Source: Piscibacillus halophilus (GTDB lineage Bacteria > Bacillota > Bacilli > Bacillales > Alkalibacillaceae). From it: 64,000 nt of DNA. Position 1 is the first letter of the stretch, and every line of letters begins with the position of its first letter. The notes below the pieces were generated by a model. The model searched no databases and was not told the origin of the DNA. It was given only the letters and a program-made list of their open reading frames with translations. The stretch is taken from the NCBI RefSeq assembly GCF_900110685.1, contig NZ_FOES01000002.1:124001-188000 (forward strand), read 5' to 3'. A program made the translations under genes and the position numbers. Shown piece by piece: positions 9,392-18,023 of the stretch.

Positions 9392-10621
9392 TTCTGTTTT
9401 ATATTCACTTAGAAAATCTTTTTGAAAACTCGTACTTATATTAGGTTCAGGGTCTCTCAGCTGAATAAACACCTCATCGCCATACTTTTCCTTCATTTGA
9501 TCCATAGCTAAGTATAACTTTTCTTTCTCAGCTTCTTGTTCATAATTAAATAAATCTAATTGCTTTGATAATTCGTTTTTAGGGGTTAAATGTTGCGCTG
9601 TCACACCTAATAAACGAACAGGTTCTTCATTCCAATGTTGTTGGAATAATCGCTTTGCCCACCCTGATATTTCTTCTTTGGTTTCAATAAAATCTTGTAG
9701 TTGTTTACTTCTAGTAATGGTTTTTCGGTCATGATAACGAATCATAATTTGAATATTTTCAGTTACGACATTTTTATATTTTAAGCGTTCTGCCACTTTT
9801 TTAGAAAGTTGATCAAAGGTTTTATAGATGTTTGTCAAATCTGTCATGTCATAAGGTAAAGTTGTTGAATTCCCAATACTTTTAAATTCATTCACCGCAT
9901 CCGGATCAACTGGACGATTATCAATCCCATTTGCACGTTGGTGTAGACGTTCACCATTAATACCTAATAAATTTTTTAGTGTTAAGACATCTTTATTAGC
10001 TAAATCTCCAATTGTATGAATTTCAATTCTTTTAAGCTTTTCTGCGGTTTTTTGTCCAACTCCATACATTTCTCCAATATCAAGTGGCCATAGTGTATGT
10101 TTAATTTCTCTTTTTCTTAAGACTGTAATTCCTAATGGCTTTTTCATATCAGATGCCATTTTAGCCAAAAATTTATTAGGGGCAATGCCTATACTACATG
10201 GAAGATCTAATTCGTTTAAAATACGCTGTTGTAACTTATGTGCAAATTCAATCGGATTCTCTTCCCCAACATAATCTGTTAAATCCATGTAACCTTCATC
10301 AATAGAAACGGGCTGAACAAATGGTGTGGCTTCCGATAAAATTGAAAATATATGCTTTGAAGCTTCACGATATCGATTGAAATTTGGCCTTAAAACAATT
10401 AGTTCAGGGCAATGCTCATAAGCTTGCCATAATGGCATTGTCGTTTTGACACCGCGAGCCCTTGCCTCATAACTACTTGTAACGACAATCCCTCGGCGTT
10501 CCTCAGGATTACCTGCAATAGCAACAGGTTTCCCTTTTAATTCAGGTCGATAGGCCATTTCAACCGAAGCATAAAAACTATTCATGTCTACATGGAAGAT
10601 AATTCTTCCTTTACGTTTCAT
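9371..10621 (-). CDS. polYA: DNA polymerase IV (Y family)
   Basis: A 416-residue error-prone polymerase of the DinB/YqjH type for bypass of damaged template bases. Catalytic carboxylates sit in IFHVDMNSFYASVE and PVSIDEGYMDL; SIGIAPNKFLAKMASD and the helix-hairpin-helix segment YGVGQKTAEKLKRI follow. The motif QLDLF near the C terminus is a canonical sliding-clamp tether. I take ATG at 10621, with GGGTGG just upstream, over an in-frame TTG at 10642 that has no ribosome site. It is transcribed alone, convergent with the aldehyde dehydrogenase. No LexA box was seen upstream. Confidence 0.94.
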   Translation of the reverse strand: MKRKGRIIFHVDMNSFYASVEMAYRPELKGKPVAIAGNPEERRGIVVTSSYEARARGVKTTMPLWQAYEHCPELIVLRPNFNRYREASKHIFSILSEATPFVQPVSIDEGYMDLTDYVGEENPIEFAHKLQQRILNELDLPCSIGIAPNKFLAKMASDMKKPLGITVLRKREIKHTLWPLDIGEMYGVGQKTAEKLKRIEIHTIGDLANKDVLTLKNLLGINGERLHQRANGIDNRPVDPDAVNEFKSIGNSTTLPYDMTDLTNIYKTFDQLSKKVAERLKYKNVVTENIQIMIRYHDRKTITRSKQLQDFIETKEEISGWAKRLFQQHWNEEPVRLLGVTAQHLTPKNELSKQLDLFNYEQEAEKEKLYLAMDQMKEKYGDEVFIQLRDPEPNISTSFQKDFLSEYKTEEKGSDS

Positions 10622-10660
10622 ATAAACCACCCATTTATTCAAGCATCATATTACAGTATA

Positions 10661-10696
10661 ACAAAAGTGCTTGATGTCCTAAAAACATCAAGCACT
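10661..10696 (-). terminator. terminator of the YqjE-like peptidase gene
   Basis: Arms AGTGCTTGATG (10686-10696 and 10666-10676 on the two strands) form an 11-bp stem with a 9-base loop, followed on the minus strand by TTTGTT. It separates the peptidase from polYA. Confidence 0.8.
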
Positions 10697-10706
10697 CTGA
10701 TCGCAT

Positions 10707-11840
10707 TTATTTATTAGCTGCTTCCGTAATAATCGAAGCGATAAATTCTGACATTTTGACTAGTTCTCCAATTGGCATTCGTTCACTAGTAGTATGAATA
10801 TTTTCGTAACCAACACAAAGGTTGACAGTCGGTACACCTAAACCAGCAAAAATATTGGCATCACTGCCTCCACCACTCTTTTCTAATTGGCTCTCGCGTC
10901 CAATACGTTTGGCCGCAGTTTTGGCCACTTCAACGACCTGATCCCCGTCTTGATGATGATAACCTGGATAGACTATTTGGACATCTACGTCAAAAGATCC
11001 ACCTAATTCTGTTTCCGCTTCTTGACAAGCCTTTTTCATTTTTTCAAGTTGAGCATCTAATTTTTCAGGATCTAATGAACGGGCTTCTGCCAAGATAAAT
11101 GCTTCATCACTAACGATGTTCGTAGCTTTTCCACCTTCAAAACGACCGATATTAGCAGTCGTATCTTCGTCAATTCGGCCTAAAGGCATTTTAGCGATCG
11201 CTTTAGCTGCTAATGTGATTGCCGAAATCCCCTTTTCAGGTGCGACACCAGCATGTGCTGTTTTTCCTTTTGCTGTAATCTTTAATTTTGCTTGAGTTGG
11301 TGCAGCCACTATAATATTCCCAACTTGTCCATTACTATCTACAGCATAACCGTATTTAGCCTTAAGTAGGTTAGAATCAAATGCTTTCGCACCAACTAAG
11401 CCAGATTCTTCTCCTACTGTAATAACAAATTGGATATCACCATGCTGAATACCGGATTTTTTAATCGTTTTAATTGCCTCCAACATTGCTGCAATACCTG
11501 CTTTATCATCTGCACCTAAAATAGTGGTTCCATCTGAAACGATATAATCACCATCAATAGAAGGTTTAATACCATTTCCAGGTACGACCGTGTCCATATG
11601 GGAAGTAAAGTAAATCGGAGTGATTCCTTCATCTTGACCCTCTAGTGTAAAAACTAAGTTATTCGCTCCGTGCCCTGTTTTCTCTTTAGCATTGTCTTCT
11701 TGTACCGATAAGCCTAACTCTGTGAATTTTTGTTTTAATACTTCTGCAATTTTATCTTCATGTTTTGTTTCTGAATCAACTTGTACTAGTTCCATAAATT
11801 CTTCGATTAATCGATCTTGGTTTACTTGAATTTCATTCAT
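10707..11840 (-). CDS. yqjE: M20 peptidase, PepT-like (YqjE)
   Basis: A 377-residue M20/M28-type zinc peptidase similar to tripeptidase T. Metal and catalytic residues are visible in YFTSHMDTV (His), ILGADDKAG (Asp), VGEESGLVGAK (Glu-Glu) and GGGSDANIFAG; the dimerisation domain lies at roughly 190-285. Cytoplasmic. It is located, as in B. subtilis, next to the YqjD-type carboxyltransferase, 20 bases after it, and ends at a strong terminator, so it closes the propionyl-CoA operon. Whether it has a part in that pathway is unknown. Confidence 0.88.
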   Translation of the reverse strand: MNEIQVNQDRLIEEFMELVQVDSETKHEDKIAEVLKQKFTELGLSVQEDNAKEKTGHGANNLVFTLEGQDEGITPIYFTSHMDTVVPGNGIKPSIDGDYIVSDGTTILGADDKAGIAAMLEAIKTIKKSGIQHGDIQFVITVGEESGLVGAKAFDSNLLKAKYGYAVDSNGQVGNIIVAAPTQAKLKITAKGKTAHAGVAPEKGISAITLAAKAIAKMPLGRIDEDTTANIGRFEGGKATNIVSDEAFILAEARSLDPEKLDAQLEKMKKACQEAETELGGSFDVDVQIVYPGYHHQDGDQVVEVAKTAAKRIGRESQLEKSGGGSDANIFAGLGVPTVNLCVGYENIHTTSERMPIGELVKMSEFIASIITEAANK

Positions 11841-11860
11841 GCTGTTGCACCTCCAAAGTT

Positions 11861-13408
11861 TTATAAAGGAATGTTACCATGTTTTTTCTTAGGTCGCTGT
11901 TCTTTCTTGTTCTTCAACATATCTAATGCTTGAGAAAGTTTAACCCTCGTCTCACGTGGGTCAATGACATCATCAACCATTCCTAAACCTGCTGCCACAT
12001 ATGGATTCGCAAATTTTTCTCGATATTCATTAATTTTATTTTGTCTTGTTTCTTCTGGGTTGCTACTCTCCTTAATATCTTTTGCAAAAATAATATTGGC
12101 TGCACCTTCTGGACCCATGACAGCTATTTCTGCATTTGGCCATGCAAAAACTAAATCAGCACCAATGGATTTACTGTTCAAAGCAACATAGGCTCCACCA
12201 TAAGCCTTACGAGTAATAACTGTTATTTTAGGAACGGTTGCTTCAGAATAGGCATATAAAATCTTTGCACCGTGACGAATAATCCCACCGTGTTCTTGCT
12301 TAACACCAGGGAAAAAGCCTGTGACATCCTCGAATGTAATAAGAGGAATATTAAAGGAATCACAGAATCGAATGAACCTAGAAGCTTTATCACTTGAATC
12401 AATATCTAGGCCACCAGCTAAGAACTTAGGCTGATTGCAGACTAAACCAACCGTCTCTCCTTTAATTCTAGCGAATCCAACGACAATATTTTTAGCAAAA
12501 TCAGGGTGAATTTCAAAGAAAGAATCGTCATCGACGATTTCTCGAATAATCGTTCTTACATCATATGGACGAATTGAATCAAATGGAATTAAATCAGTTA
12601 GATCATCTCTAAAGTCTTCTTTAGGTTCAACATTAACCTTCGGAGTTTTTTCATCATGGTTTTGTGGTAAATACTGAACTAATTTTTTCACTTGATCTAA
12701 CGCTTCTTCTTCAGTTTTTGCCTTAAGGTGGGCATTACCACTCTTACTATTATGTACGTCTGCTCCACCTAAATCTTCAGATGAGATTTGTTCACCTGTT
12801 ACAGTTTCAATAACTTTAGGACCCGTAATAAACATTTGAGATGATTTTTCAACCATTACGACAAAATCCGTAATCGCTGGTGAATAAACAGCCCCACCTG
12901 CGCATGGACCCATAATAACAGAAATCTGTGGAATGACACCAGAATAGATTGAATTACGATAAAACACATGTCCATAACCATCTAAGGACGCGACCCCTTC
13001 TTGTATTCTAGCACCACCTGAATCGTTTAATCCAATAAATGGGGTTCCATTTTTCGCTGCTAAGTCCATAACAGCTGCGATTTTCTTGCCGTGCATTTCG
13101 CCTAATGCGCCACCGTAAACTGTAAAATCTTGAGCAAAAAGATAGACAGGACGCCCTTTAATTGTACCATATCCTGTCACCACACCTTCTCCTGGCACTT
13201 CCTTACCATTCATGCCAAAGTCCGTTACACGATGTTCGATAAAGGGGTTTAATTCTACAAAAGAACCATCATCTAACAAATAATCAATACGTTCTCTTGC
13301 TGTCATTTTCCCTTTATCTCGTTGTTTTTGGATTTTGTCATCCCCACCGCCTAGTTCAACTTTACGACGTTTATCATATAATTCATTTATTTTATCGTAG
13401 ATATCCAT
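11861..13408 (-). CDS. propionyl-CoA carboxylase, carboxyltransferase subunit (YqjD)
   Basis: A 515-residue biotin-dependent carboxyltransferase, MmdA/PccB type, with crotonase-fold N and C halves. Oxyanion-hole glycine pairs are seen in GGARIQEGVASLDGYG and in the second half (RKAYGGAYVALNS). In the methylmalonyl-CoA context it most likely carboxylates propionyl-CoA to methylmalonyl-CoA. No propionyl-CoA biotin carboxylase or biotin carrier is encoded beside it; the AccB/AccC pair elsewhere in the window may serve, which is inference. It overlaps the epimerase stop by one base (TAATG). A sodium-pumping decarboxylase is unlikely without the membrane subunits. Confidence 0.88.
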   Translation of the reverse strand: MDIYDKINELYDKRRKVELGGGDDKIQKQRDKGKMTARERIDYLLDDGSFVELNPFIEHRVTDFGMNGKEVPGEGVVTGYGTIKGRPVYLFAQDFTVYGGALGEMHGKKIAAVMDLAAKNGTPFIGLNDSGGARIQEGVASLDGYGHVFYRNSIYSGVIPQISVIMGPCAGGAVYSPAITDFVVMVEKSSQMFITGPKVIETVTGEQISSEDLGGADVHNSKSGNAHLKAKTEEEALDQVKKLVQYLPQNHDEKTPKVNVEPKEDFRDDLTDLIPFDSIRPYDVRTIIREIVDDDSFFEIHPDFAKNIVVGFARIKGETVGLVCNQPKFLAGGLDIDSSDKASRFIRFCDSFNIPLITFEDVTGFFPGVKQEHGGIIRHGAKILYAYSEATVPKITVITRKAYGGAYVALNSKSIGADLVFAWPNAEIAVMGPEGAANIIFAKDIKESSNPEETRQNKINEYREKFANPYVAAGLGMVDDVIDPRETRVKLSQALDMLKNKKEQRPKKKHGNIPL

Positions 13409-13818
13409 TAATCATCCTCCTGTTTCTGTTCGCAGAGTTCGAATAATACGCCTTGTGCTGCTTTAGGGTGTAGAAAAGCGACTTGATTTTGGTGAGCTCC
13501 TTCCTTTGGATCTTCATGAATTAAAGGAACTCCTTGTTCTTTTAAGTGATTTAAACGTTGATGAATATCATCTACATCTAAAGCGATATGGTGAATTCCT
13601 TCACCTTTTTTAGCGATAAATTTCGCAATCGGTGATTGTTCATTTAGAGGCTCTAATAATTCAATGGCACTTTCTCCAATCTTGAAAAAAGCTACCTTGA
13701 CGTTTTCTGATGCTACTACCTCTGTTCCATTAAATGTTAAACCTAGTTGATCACGATAAAAAGGAATCACCTCATCTAAATTAGAAACCGCTATCCCAAT
13801 GTGCGCGATTTTCTTCAT
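13408..13818 (-). CDS. mce: methylmalonyl-CoA epimerase
   Basis: A 136-residue vicinal-oxygen-chelate fold protein (YqjC-like) that interconverts the S and R forms of methylmalonyl-CoA. Typical segments are IAHIGIAVSNLDEVIPFY, SAIELLEPL, GIHHIALDVDDI and LFELCE, giving the two metal histidines and two glutamates. Its start overlaps the upstream B12-subunit gene by four bases and its stop overlaps the next start by one, showing a tightly packed operon. Confidence 0.92.
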   Translation of the reverse strand: MKKIAHIGIAVSNLDEVIPFYRDQLGLTFNGTEVVASENVKVAFFKIGESAIELLEPLNEQSPIAKFIAKKGEGIHHIALDVDDIHQRLNHLKEQGVPLIHEDPKEGAHQNQVAFLHPKAAQGVLFELCEQKQEDD

Positions 13819-14219
13819 ACAACTTCACCTCGAACAAGCTTCTTAATATATTCTGCTATTTCTGTAGTTGGAGTACCAGAAGTGAAAATCTTATGAACGC
13901 CCTTCTCTTCTAAGTAAGATACGTCATCGTCTGGTATGACACCGCCTCCAATAACCGGAATATCCTCTGCGCCCCGTAATTTTAATTCTTCCACAACCTT
14001 TGGAAACAAAGCTTTATGTCCTCCGGAAAGTGAAGACAATCCAACTACATCAACATCTTCTTGAATTGCCGCTTGGGCGATTTGTTGTGCTGATTGTCTT
14101 AATCCTGTATAAATGACTTCCATTCCACTATCCCTTAAAGCTTGGGCAATGACTAACGCCCCCCTATCATGCCCATCCAGTCCTGGCTTAGCTATTAACA
14201 CTCTTATTTTTTGATCCAT
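13815..14219 (-). CDS. methylmalonyl-CoA mutase, B12-binding subunit
   Basis: A 134-residue free-standing cobalamin-binding domain. The cobalt-ligating motif DxHxxG is intact (LDGHDRG) and the rest of the Rossmann-like fold is clear (DVVGLSSLSGGH, VIGGGVIPDDD). It is the small partner of the 552-residue catalytic subunit encoded 21 bases upstream; together they form a split methylmalonyl-CoA mutase of the archaeal/thermophile type instead of the single long chain of many bacteria. Confidence 0.94.
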   Translation of the reverse strand: MDQKIRVLIAKPGLDGHDRGALVIAQALRDSGMEVIYTGLRQSAQQIAQAAIQEDVDVVGLSSLSGGHKALFPKVVEELKLRGAEDIPVIGGGVIPDDDVSYLEEKGVHKIFTSGTPTTEIAEYIKKLVRGEVV

Positions 14220-14240
14220 AAGTTCCCCTCCTATTAACTT

Positions 14241-15899
14241 TTAAACCCCGCTGTACTCTCCAAATTCTTCACGTAAGACGTTACAAATTTCTCCAACCGT
14301 CGCATAAGCTTTCACCGCATCCAAAATGAAAGGCATTAGATTGGACTTTTCATCTTTAGCGGCCTCTTCTAAAGCTTTTAATTTTTCTTTTACGGTTGAA
14401 TCATGGCGTTGTTCTCGAACATTTTGGACTTGTTGAACTTGATCCTTCTCTAATTGTTCATCTACCTTCAATAAGTCTGCTTGCACTTCTTCTTCTAATT
14501 GGAATTCATTTAAACCGACTATGATATCTTCTTTCGATTCAATTCTTTTTTGAGCTTCATAGGCTGCTTGATGGATCTCTCTTTGCATATAACCATCCTC
14601 AACGGCTTGAACTGCTCCACCCATTTCCTCAATTCGATCTAAGTAAGTGAGCACTTCCTTTTCAATCTGATCTGTTAATTGTTCTACGTAATAGGAACCA
14701 GCAAGAGGATCAACCGTGTCTGCAACCCCGCTTTCATGGGCAATAATTTGTTGAGTTCTTAATGCAATCCTTGCTGATTCCTCAGTTGGAAGCGCCAAAG
14801 CCTCGTCTCTTGAGTTAGTATGTAGGCTTTGTGTGCCACCTAATACAGCTGATAACGCTTGCAAAGCAACGCGCACAATATTGTTATCCGGCTGTTGGGC
14901 GGTTAAAGTTGAGCCACCTGTTTGTGTATGGAAGCGAAGACGTAGGCTCTTTTCATTTTTCGCACCAAACTGCTCTTTCATAATCTTTGCCCAGATTCGA
15001 CGGGCAGCTCTAAACTTTGCCGCTTCTTCAAAGAAATTATTATGGGCATTGAAGAAGAAAGCTAATCTAGGAGCGAACTGATCAACACCTAAACCGCTTT
15101 CAATTGCCGCGTTAACATATGCAATCCCATTGGCTAATGTGAAAGCCACTTCCTGAACTGCTGTCGAACCTGCTTCACGAATGTGATAGCCTGAAATACT
15201 GATCGTATTAAACTTCGGGACCTCTTTAGCACAGTATTCAAAAATATTGGTGATCAATCTCATTGATGGTTTAGGTGGATATATATACGTTCCACGAGCT
15301 ATATATTCTTTCAAAATATCATTTTGAATCGTTCCAGTAATTTTTTCTTTAGGCACGCCTTGTTTTTCAGCTACCGCAATGTACATACATAGTAATACCG
15401 ATGCTGGTGCATTAATCGTCATTGATGTACTAACTTGATCCAACGGGATACCATTTAGTAAAGTTTCCATATCTTCTAATGAGTCAATAGCTACTCCTAC
15501 TTTTCCGACTTCTCCTTCTGCCATTGGGTCATCAGAGTCATATCCAATTTGTGTTGGTAAATCAAAAGCTACAGATAACCCCGTTTGCCCCTGATCTAAT
15601 AAGTAACGGAATCGCTTGTTCGTTTCTTTAGCGGAGCCAAAACCAGCATATTGACGCATTGTCCAAAACCGGCTACGATACATTCCTGGCTGAATGCCAC
15701 GCGTATACGGGTACTGTCCAGGAAAACCTAACTTCTCCATATATTCTTCCTCAATTGATTCTTGATGTGGTACATATAAAGGGTCAATATTAAGATCTGA
15801 ACTATTGACAAATGAATCTTTACGTTCTGGAAAACGCTCTTGGGTTCTCGTTAGTTTTTCCTGCCACTCTTTCTTGGCCTCATGAAATTGTTTCCCCAT
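14241..15899 (-). CDS. methylmalonyl-CoA mutase, catalytic (large) subunit
   Basis: A 552-residue TIM-barrel subunit that rearranges (R)-methylmalonyl-CoA to succinyl-CoA with adenosylcobalamin. Recognised by [36 protein letters not shown] and the [16 protein letters not shown] segment. It lacks the B12-binding C-terminal domain, which is a separate gene here. GGGAG precedes ATG. It heads an operon with the B12 subunit, epimerase, carboxyltransferase and peptidase. No MeaB-type G-protein chaperone is encoded next to it, which is unusual and means one must be elsewhere or absent. Confidence 0.94.
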   Translation of the reverse strand: MGKQFHEAKKEWQEKLTRTQERFPERKDSFVNSSDLNIDPLYVPHQESIEEEYMEKLGFPGQYPYTRGIQPGMYRSRFWTMRQYAGFGSAKETNKRFRYLLDQGQTGLSVAFDLPTQIGYDSDDPMAEGEVGKVGVAIDSLEDMETLLNGIPLDQVSTSMTINAPASVLLCMYIAVAEKQGVPKEKITGTIQNDILKEYIARGTYIYPPKPSMRLITNIFEYCAKEVPKFNTISISGYHIREAGSTAVQEVAFTLANGIAYVNAAIESGLGVDQFAPRLAFFFNAHNNFFEEAAKFRAARRIWAKIMKEQFGAKNEKSLRLRFHTQTGGSTLTAQQPDNNIVRVALQALSAVLGGTQSLHTNSRDEALALPTEESARIALRTQQIIAHESGVADTVDPLAGSYYVEQLTDQIEKEVLTYLDRIEEMGGAVQAVEDGYMQREIHQAAYEAQKRIESKEDIIVGLNEFQLEEEVQADLLKVDEQLEKDQVQQVQNVREQRHDSTVKEKLKALEEAAKDEKSNLMPFILDAVKAYATVGEICNVLREEFGEYSGV

Positions 15900-16055
15900 A
15901 CCCTAATCTCCCTTCAAAATGAATAAAATTAAGACATATATTATTATTAAGAATTTTCTCTCCTATTACTATTTTAAAGGAAAGATTAATCTTGTCCAAT
16001 CCTACTTTTTCTTTTACAATAACGATAGGGTAATCTTATAGGGGAGGAATCCATC

Positions 16056-16205
16056 GTGTATAACAATCAGAAAAGAAAACAGCCGCAAGCTCCTTTTTCT
16101 TCAAGAAGAAGACAGCGTAAAAAATGGACGACAGTAGTTATTTGGTTAATGATTATTGCGATGCTACTATCTACATTTACATTCGCGGCTGCTATGTTTA
16201 TATAA
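16056..16205 (+). CDS. small membrane protein, Prli42-like
   Basis: A 49-residue protein starting at GTG, with a strong GGGGAGGA ribosome site. It has a basic N-terminal half (KRKQP, SSRRRQRKK) and one membrane segment (VVIWLMIIAMLLSTFTFAAA). The pattern of a short basic tail, then LMxxAMxxST in the helix, matches the tiny Firmicute membrane protein Prli42, which anchors the stressosome in Listeria, and the related DUF4044 group. A possible promoter (TTTACA, 17 bases, TTATAG) lies upstream and a hairpin terminator follows, so it is a complete one-gene unit. The family call is by eye. Confidence 0.72.
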   Translation: MYNNQKRKQPQAPFSSRRRQRKKWTTVVIWLMIIAMLLSTFTFAAAMFI

Positions 16206-16215
16206 GACCGAGTAA

Positions 16216-16250
16216 AAAAAGGTATGAGCTTCTTTGGCTCATACCTTTTT
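16216..16250. terminator. bidirectional terminator between the Prli42-like gene and niaR
   Basis: Arms GGTATGAGC (16221-16229) and GCTCATACC (16237-16245) with a 7-base loop, flanked by an A run on one side and a T run on the other, so it can stop transcription from both directions. Confidence 0.88.
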
Positions 16251-16781
16251 ATTGACTAAAAATCCCGCCTTATTTAGTGCTTTTTCTGCTTCATCCAATA
16301 ACTCTTCTCGATCAGCCGTGATCGTATGTAGATGAATGCCCTCTGTTAATTCGGATAATAAGGCAGCACTAGATGATTGAACTTGCTTCACAAATTTTTC
16401 TACCTCTATACGGTTTGAGATCCTTAGTTGAGCCGTAAACTCTCCATAAATTGGATGGTCTACTGTAACATCCTTCACAAACACACCATGATCAACTAAT
16501 ATATTTAATTCTTTTCCCGTATCTTCTGGCTTGTGATAACAAGCAATGGTTCTCTCATATCCATTACTCTCTTGGGAGTCATACATATAAATATATCCTT
16601 GGCTAGTAGCTAATATTGGCTCATTTTTTGCTTTTAGCAAAGCCATATCTCCCACGATAATTTGACGACTGACTCCTACTTTTTCGGCAATCTCCCTCCC
16701 AGATAGAGGCTCTTCTTGTTCCTTTAATAATTTTAAAATGTATTCTCGACGTTCATCTGCCGGCATTTTTTGTTTAGTCAT
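16239..16781 (-). CDS. niaR: NAD biosynthesis repressor NiaR
   Basis: A 180-residue transcription factor (YrxA type). Residues ~12-60 form a winged helix (PLSGREIAEKVGVSRQIIV), followed by a 3H domain whose histidines appear in ACYHKPED, LVDHGVFV, TVDHPIYGEF and GIHLHTI. NiaR uses nicotinic acid as co-repressor and shuts down nad genes. It is encoded right behind nifS (4-base gap; its AGGAGGT overlaps the nifS stop) and opposite nadBCA, the arrangement known in B. subtilis, so it is probably autoregulated through the intergenic operator. Confidence 0.93.
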   Translation of the reverse strand: MTKQKMPADERREYILKLLKEQEEPLSGREIAEKVGVSRQIIVGDMALLKAKNEPILATSQGYIYMYDSQESNGYERTIACYHKPEDTGKELNILVDHGVFVKDVTVDHPIYGEFTAQLRISNRIEVEKFVKQVQSSSAALLSELTEGIHLHTITADREELLDEAEKALNKAGFLVNKKV

Positions 16782-16784
16782 AGC

Positions 16785-17924
16785 TTACCTCCTTATTTCA
16801 ATACCTGATTCAGTCTTAAAGTCTAATGTCATCTTCACTAAAAATTGAGCGAGCTCGATCATATCTTCTTCAGATGTATCTTTACCGATAGATATTCTAA
16901 AAAATTCCCTTGCTTTTTCAGGTGGTATAGATAATGCTTTTAAAGTATTGGTTATCTTATTATATTTTACATCACAAGCACTCCCTGTTGAAATGGCAAA
17001 ACCATTTCGATTACACTCTAGCATCACCCACTGACCTTCAATTCCATGAATCCCCATCCCAATAATGGATGGAATTTGATTACCATTTAAATTTTCATAA
17101 ACCGTTAATAAGTCACTTATTTCGACCAAGTGATGGAAGAATATTTTTCTTAATTCATTCATTCTTTTCATTTCTGAGTCCATTTGTTCTATCATTTCAT
17201 AGGCTGCAGTGACGAAAGAAGCTATACTAGCTAGATCCATCGTGTTACCTCTTAAAAGCAGTGCTTCCACTCCATTATTTTGAGCGTCTTTTAAATATAA
17301 CAAACCCATTCCTTTAGGACCGTAAATTTTATGAGACGATACACTTATACTGTCTACTAAAGGTGTAACTTGTGACAAATCCATCCTTCCAAAACTTTGA
17401 ACACTATCCATATGAAGAAAAATATGATGTTGACGGCACAGGTTAGCTATTTCTTCAATTGGTTGGATCGTACCGATTTCCCCGTTAACATGTTGAACAA
17501 TGACTAATGCCGTATCTTCCCTGATGTATGACTCTAATTCTAATAAATCGACTTGACCAGTCGAATTAAATTCCAAATAACTAATGTCGTAACCTAATTG
17601 CTTTAAGTACTCGCACGTTTGTATGATGGAATTATGTTCAGCCATCGACACTATAACATGCTTTCCTACTAAATGATTTTTTAATAAAGTTTGAACCCCT
17701 AATATGTTCGCCTCTGAACCACCTTTTGTGAAAAAAAGTTGATCCGACTTACAATTCATTAATTTTGCTAGATGAAATTTACATTGTTCTAGTAATTGAC
17801 CGGCATTTGAACCCAAGTCATGAAGACTATTCGTATTGGCAAAATATCTCCTTGATACGGTAGTATATGTTTCTAACGCCACGTCACTCATTGGAGTCGT
17901 AGCTGCATAATCAAAATACTTCAT
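16785..17924 (-). CDS. nifS: cysteine desulfurase NifS (NAD-linked)
   Basis: A 379-residue PLP enzyme taking sulfur from cysteine. The PLP lysine is in VSSHKIYGPKG and the persulfide-forming cysteine in ISTGSACDVKYN. Its place facing nadB and beside niaR indicates the NadA-dedicated desulfurase that matures the quinolinate synthase iron-sulfur cluster. I use the ATG at 17924, with GGGGA at 8 bases, rather than the in-frame TTG at 17939. The promoter is the divergent NiaR-controlled region. Confidence 0.93.
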   Translation of the reverse strand: MKYFDYAATTPMSDVALETYTTVSRRYFANTNSLHDLGSNAGQLLEQCKFHLAKLMNCKSDQLFFTKGGSEANILGVQTLLKNHLVGKHVIVSMAEHNSIIQTCEYLKQLGYDISYLEFNSTGQVDLLELESYIREDTALVIVQHVNGEIGTIQPIEEIANLCRQHHIFLHMDSVQSFGRMDLSQVTPLVDSISVSSHKIYGPKGMGLLYLKDAQNNGVEALLLRGNTMDLASIASFVTAAYEMIEQMDSEMKRMNELRKIFFHHLVEISDLLTVYENLNGNQIPSIIGMGIHGIEGQWVMLECNRNGFAISTGSACDVKYNKITNTLKALSIPPEKAREFFRISIGKDTSEEDMIELAQFLVKMTLDFKTESGIEIRR

Positions 17925-17958
17925 AACATCATTCCCCAATAAATTTTACTTCTCCCTC

Positions 17959-17986
17959 TTGTCATTTATTAAATTATATGTAAATA
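17959..17986 (+). promoter_or_regulatory. possible SigmaA promoter of nadBCA
   Basis: TTGTCA (17959-17964), 16 bases, TAAATA (17981-17986). The NiaR-like operator begins at the predicted start point just after the -10. The -10 match is weak. Confidence 0.45.
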
Positions 17987-17996
17987 TATATGTCAA
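17968..17996 (-). promoter_or_regulatory. SigmaA promoter of nifS-niaR
   Basis: On the minus strand a consensus -35 TTGACA (17991-17996) is followed after 17 bases by TTTAAT (17968-17973). The -35 lies inside the likely NiaR operator, so repressor binding would exclude polymerase. Confidence 0.65.
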
Positions 17997-18006
17997 GACA
18001 GGTGTA
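17985..18006. promoter_or_regulatory. probable NiaR operator
   Basis: An imperfect 22-bp palindrome centred on TGTC-AA-GACA (17991-18000) with outer arms TATATA and GGTGTA. It lies between nifS and nadB, over the -35 of one promoter and near the start point of the other, exactly where a repressor serving both would bind. Identity as the NiaR site is inferred from the adjacent niaR gene and the TGTCTTGACA core. Confidence 0.68.
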
Positions 18007-18023
18007 AAACAAGGAAGGTTAAC

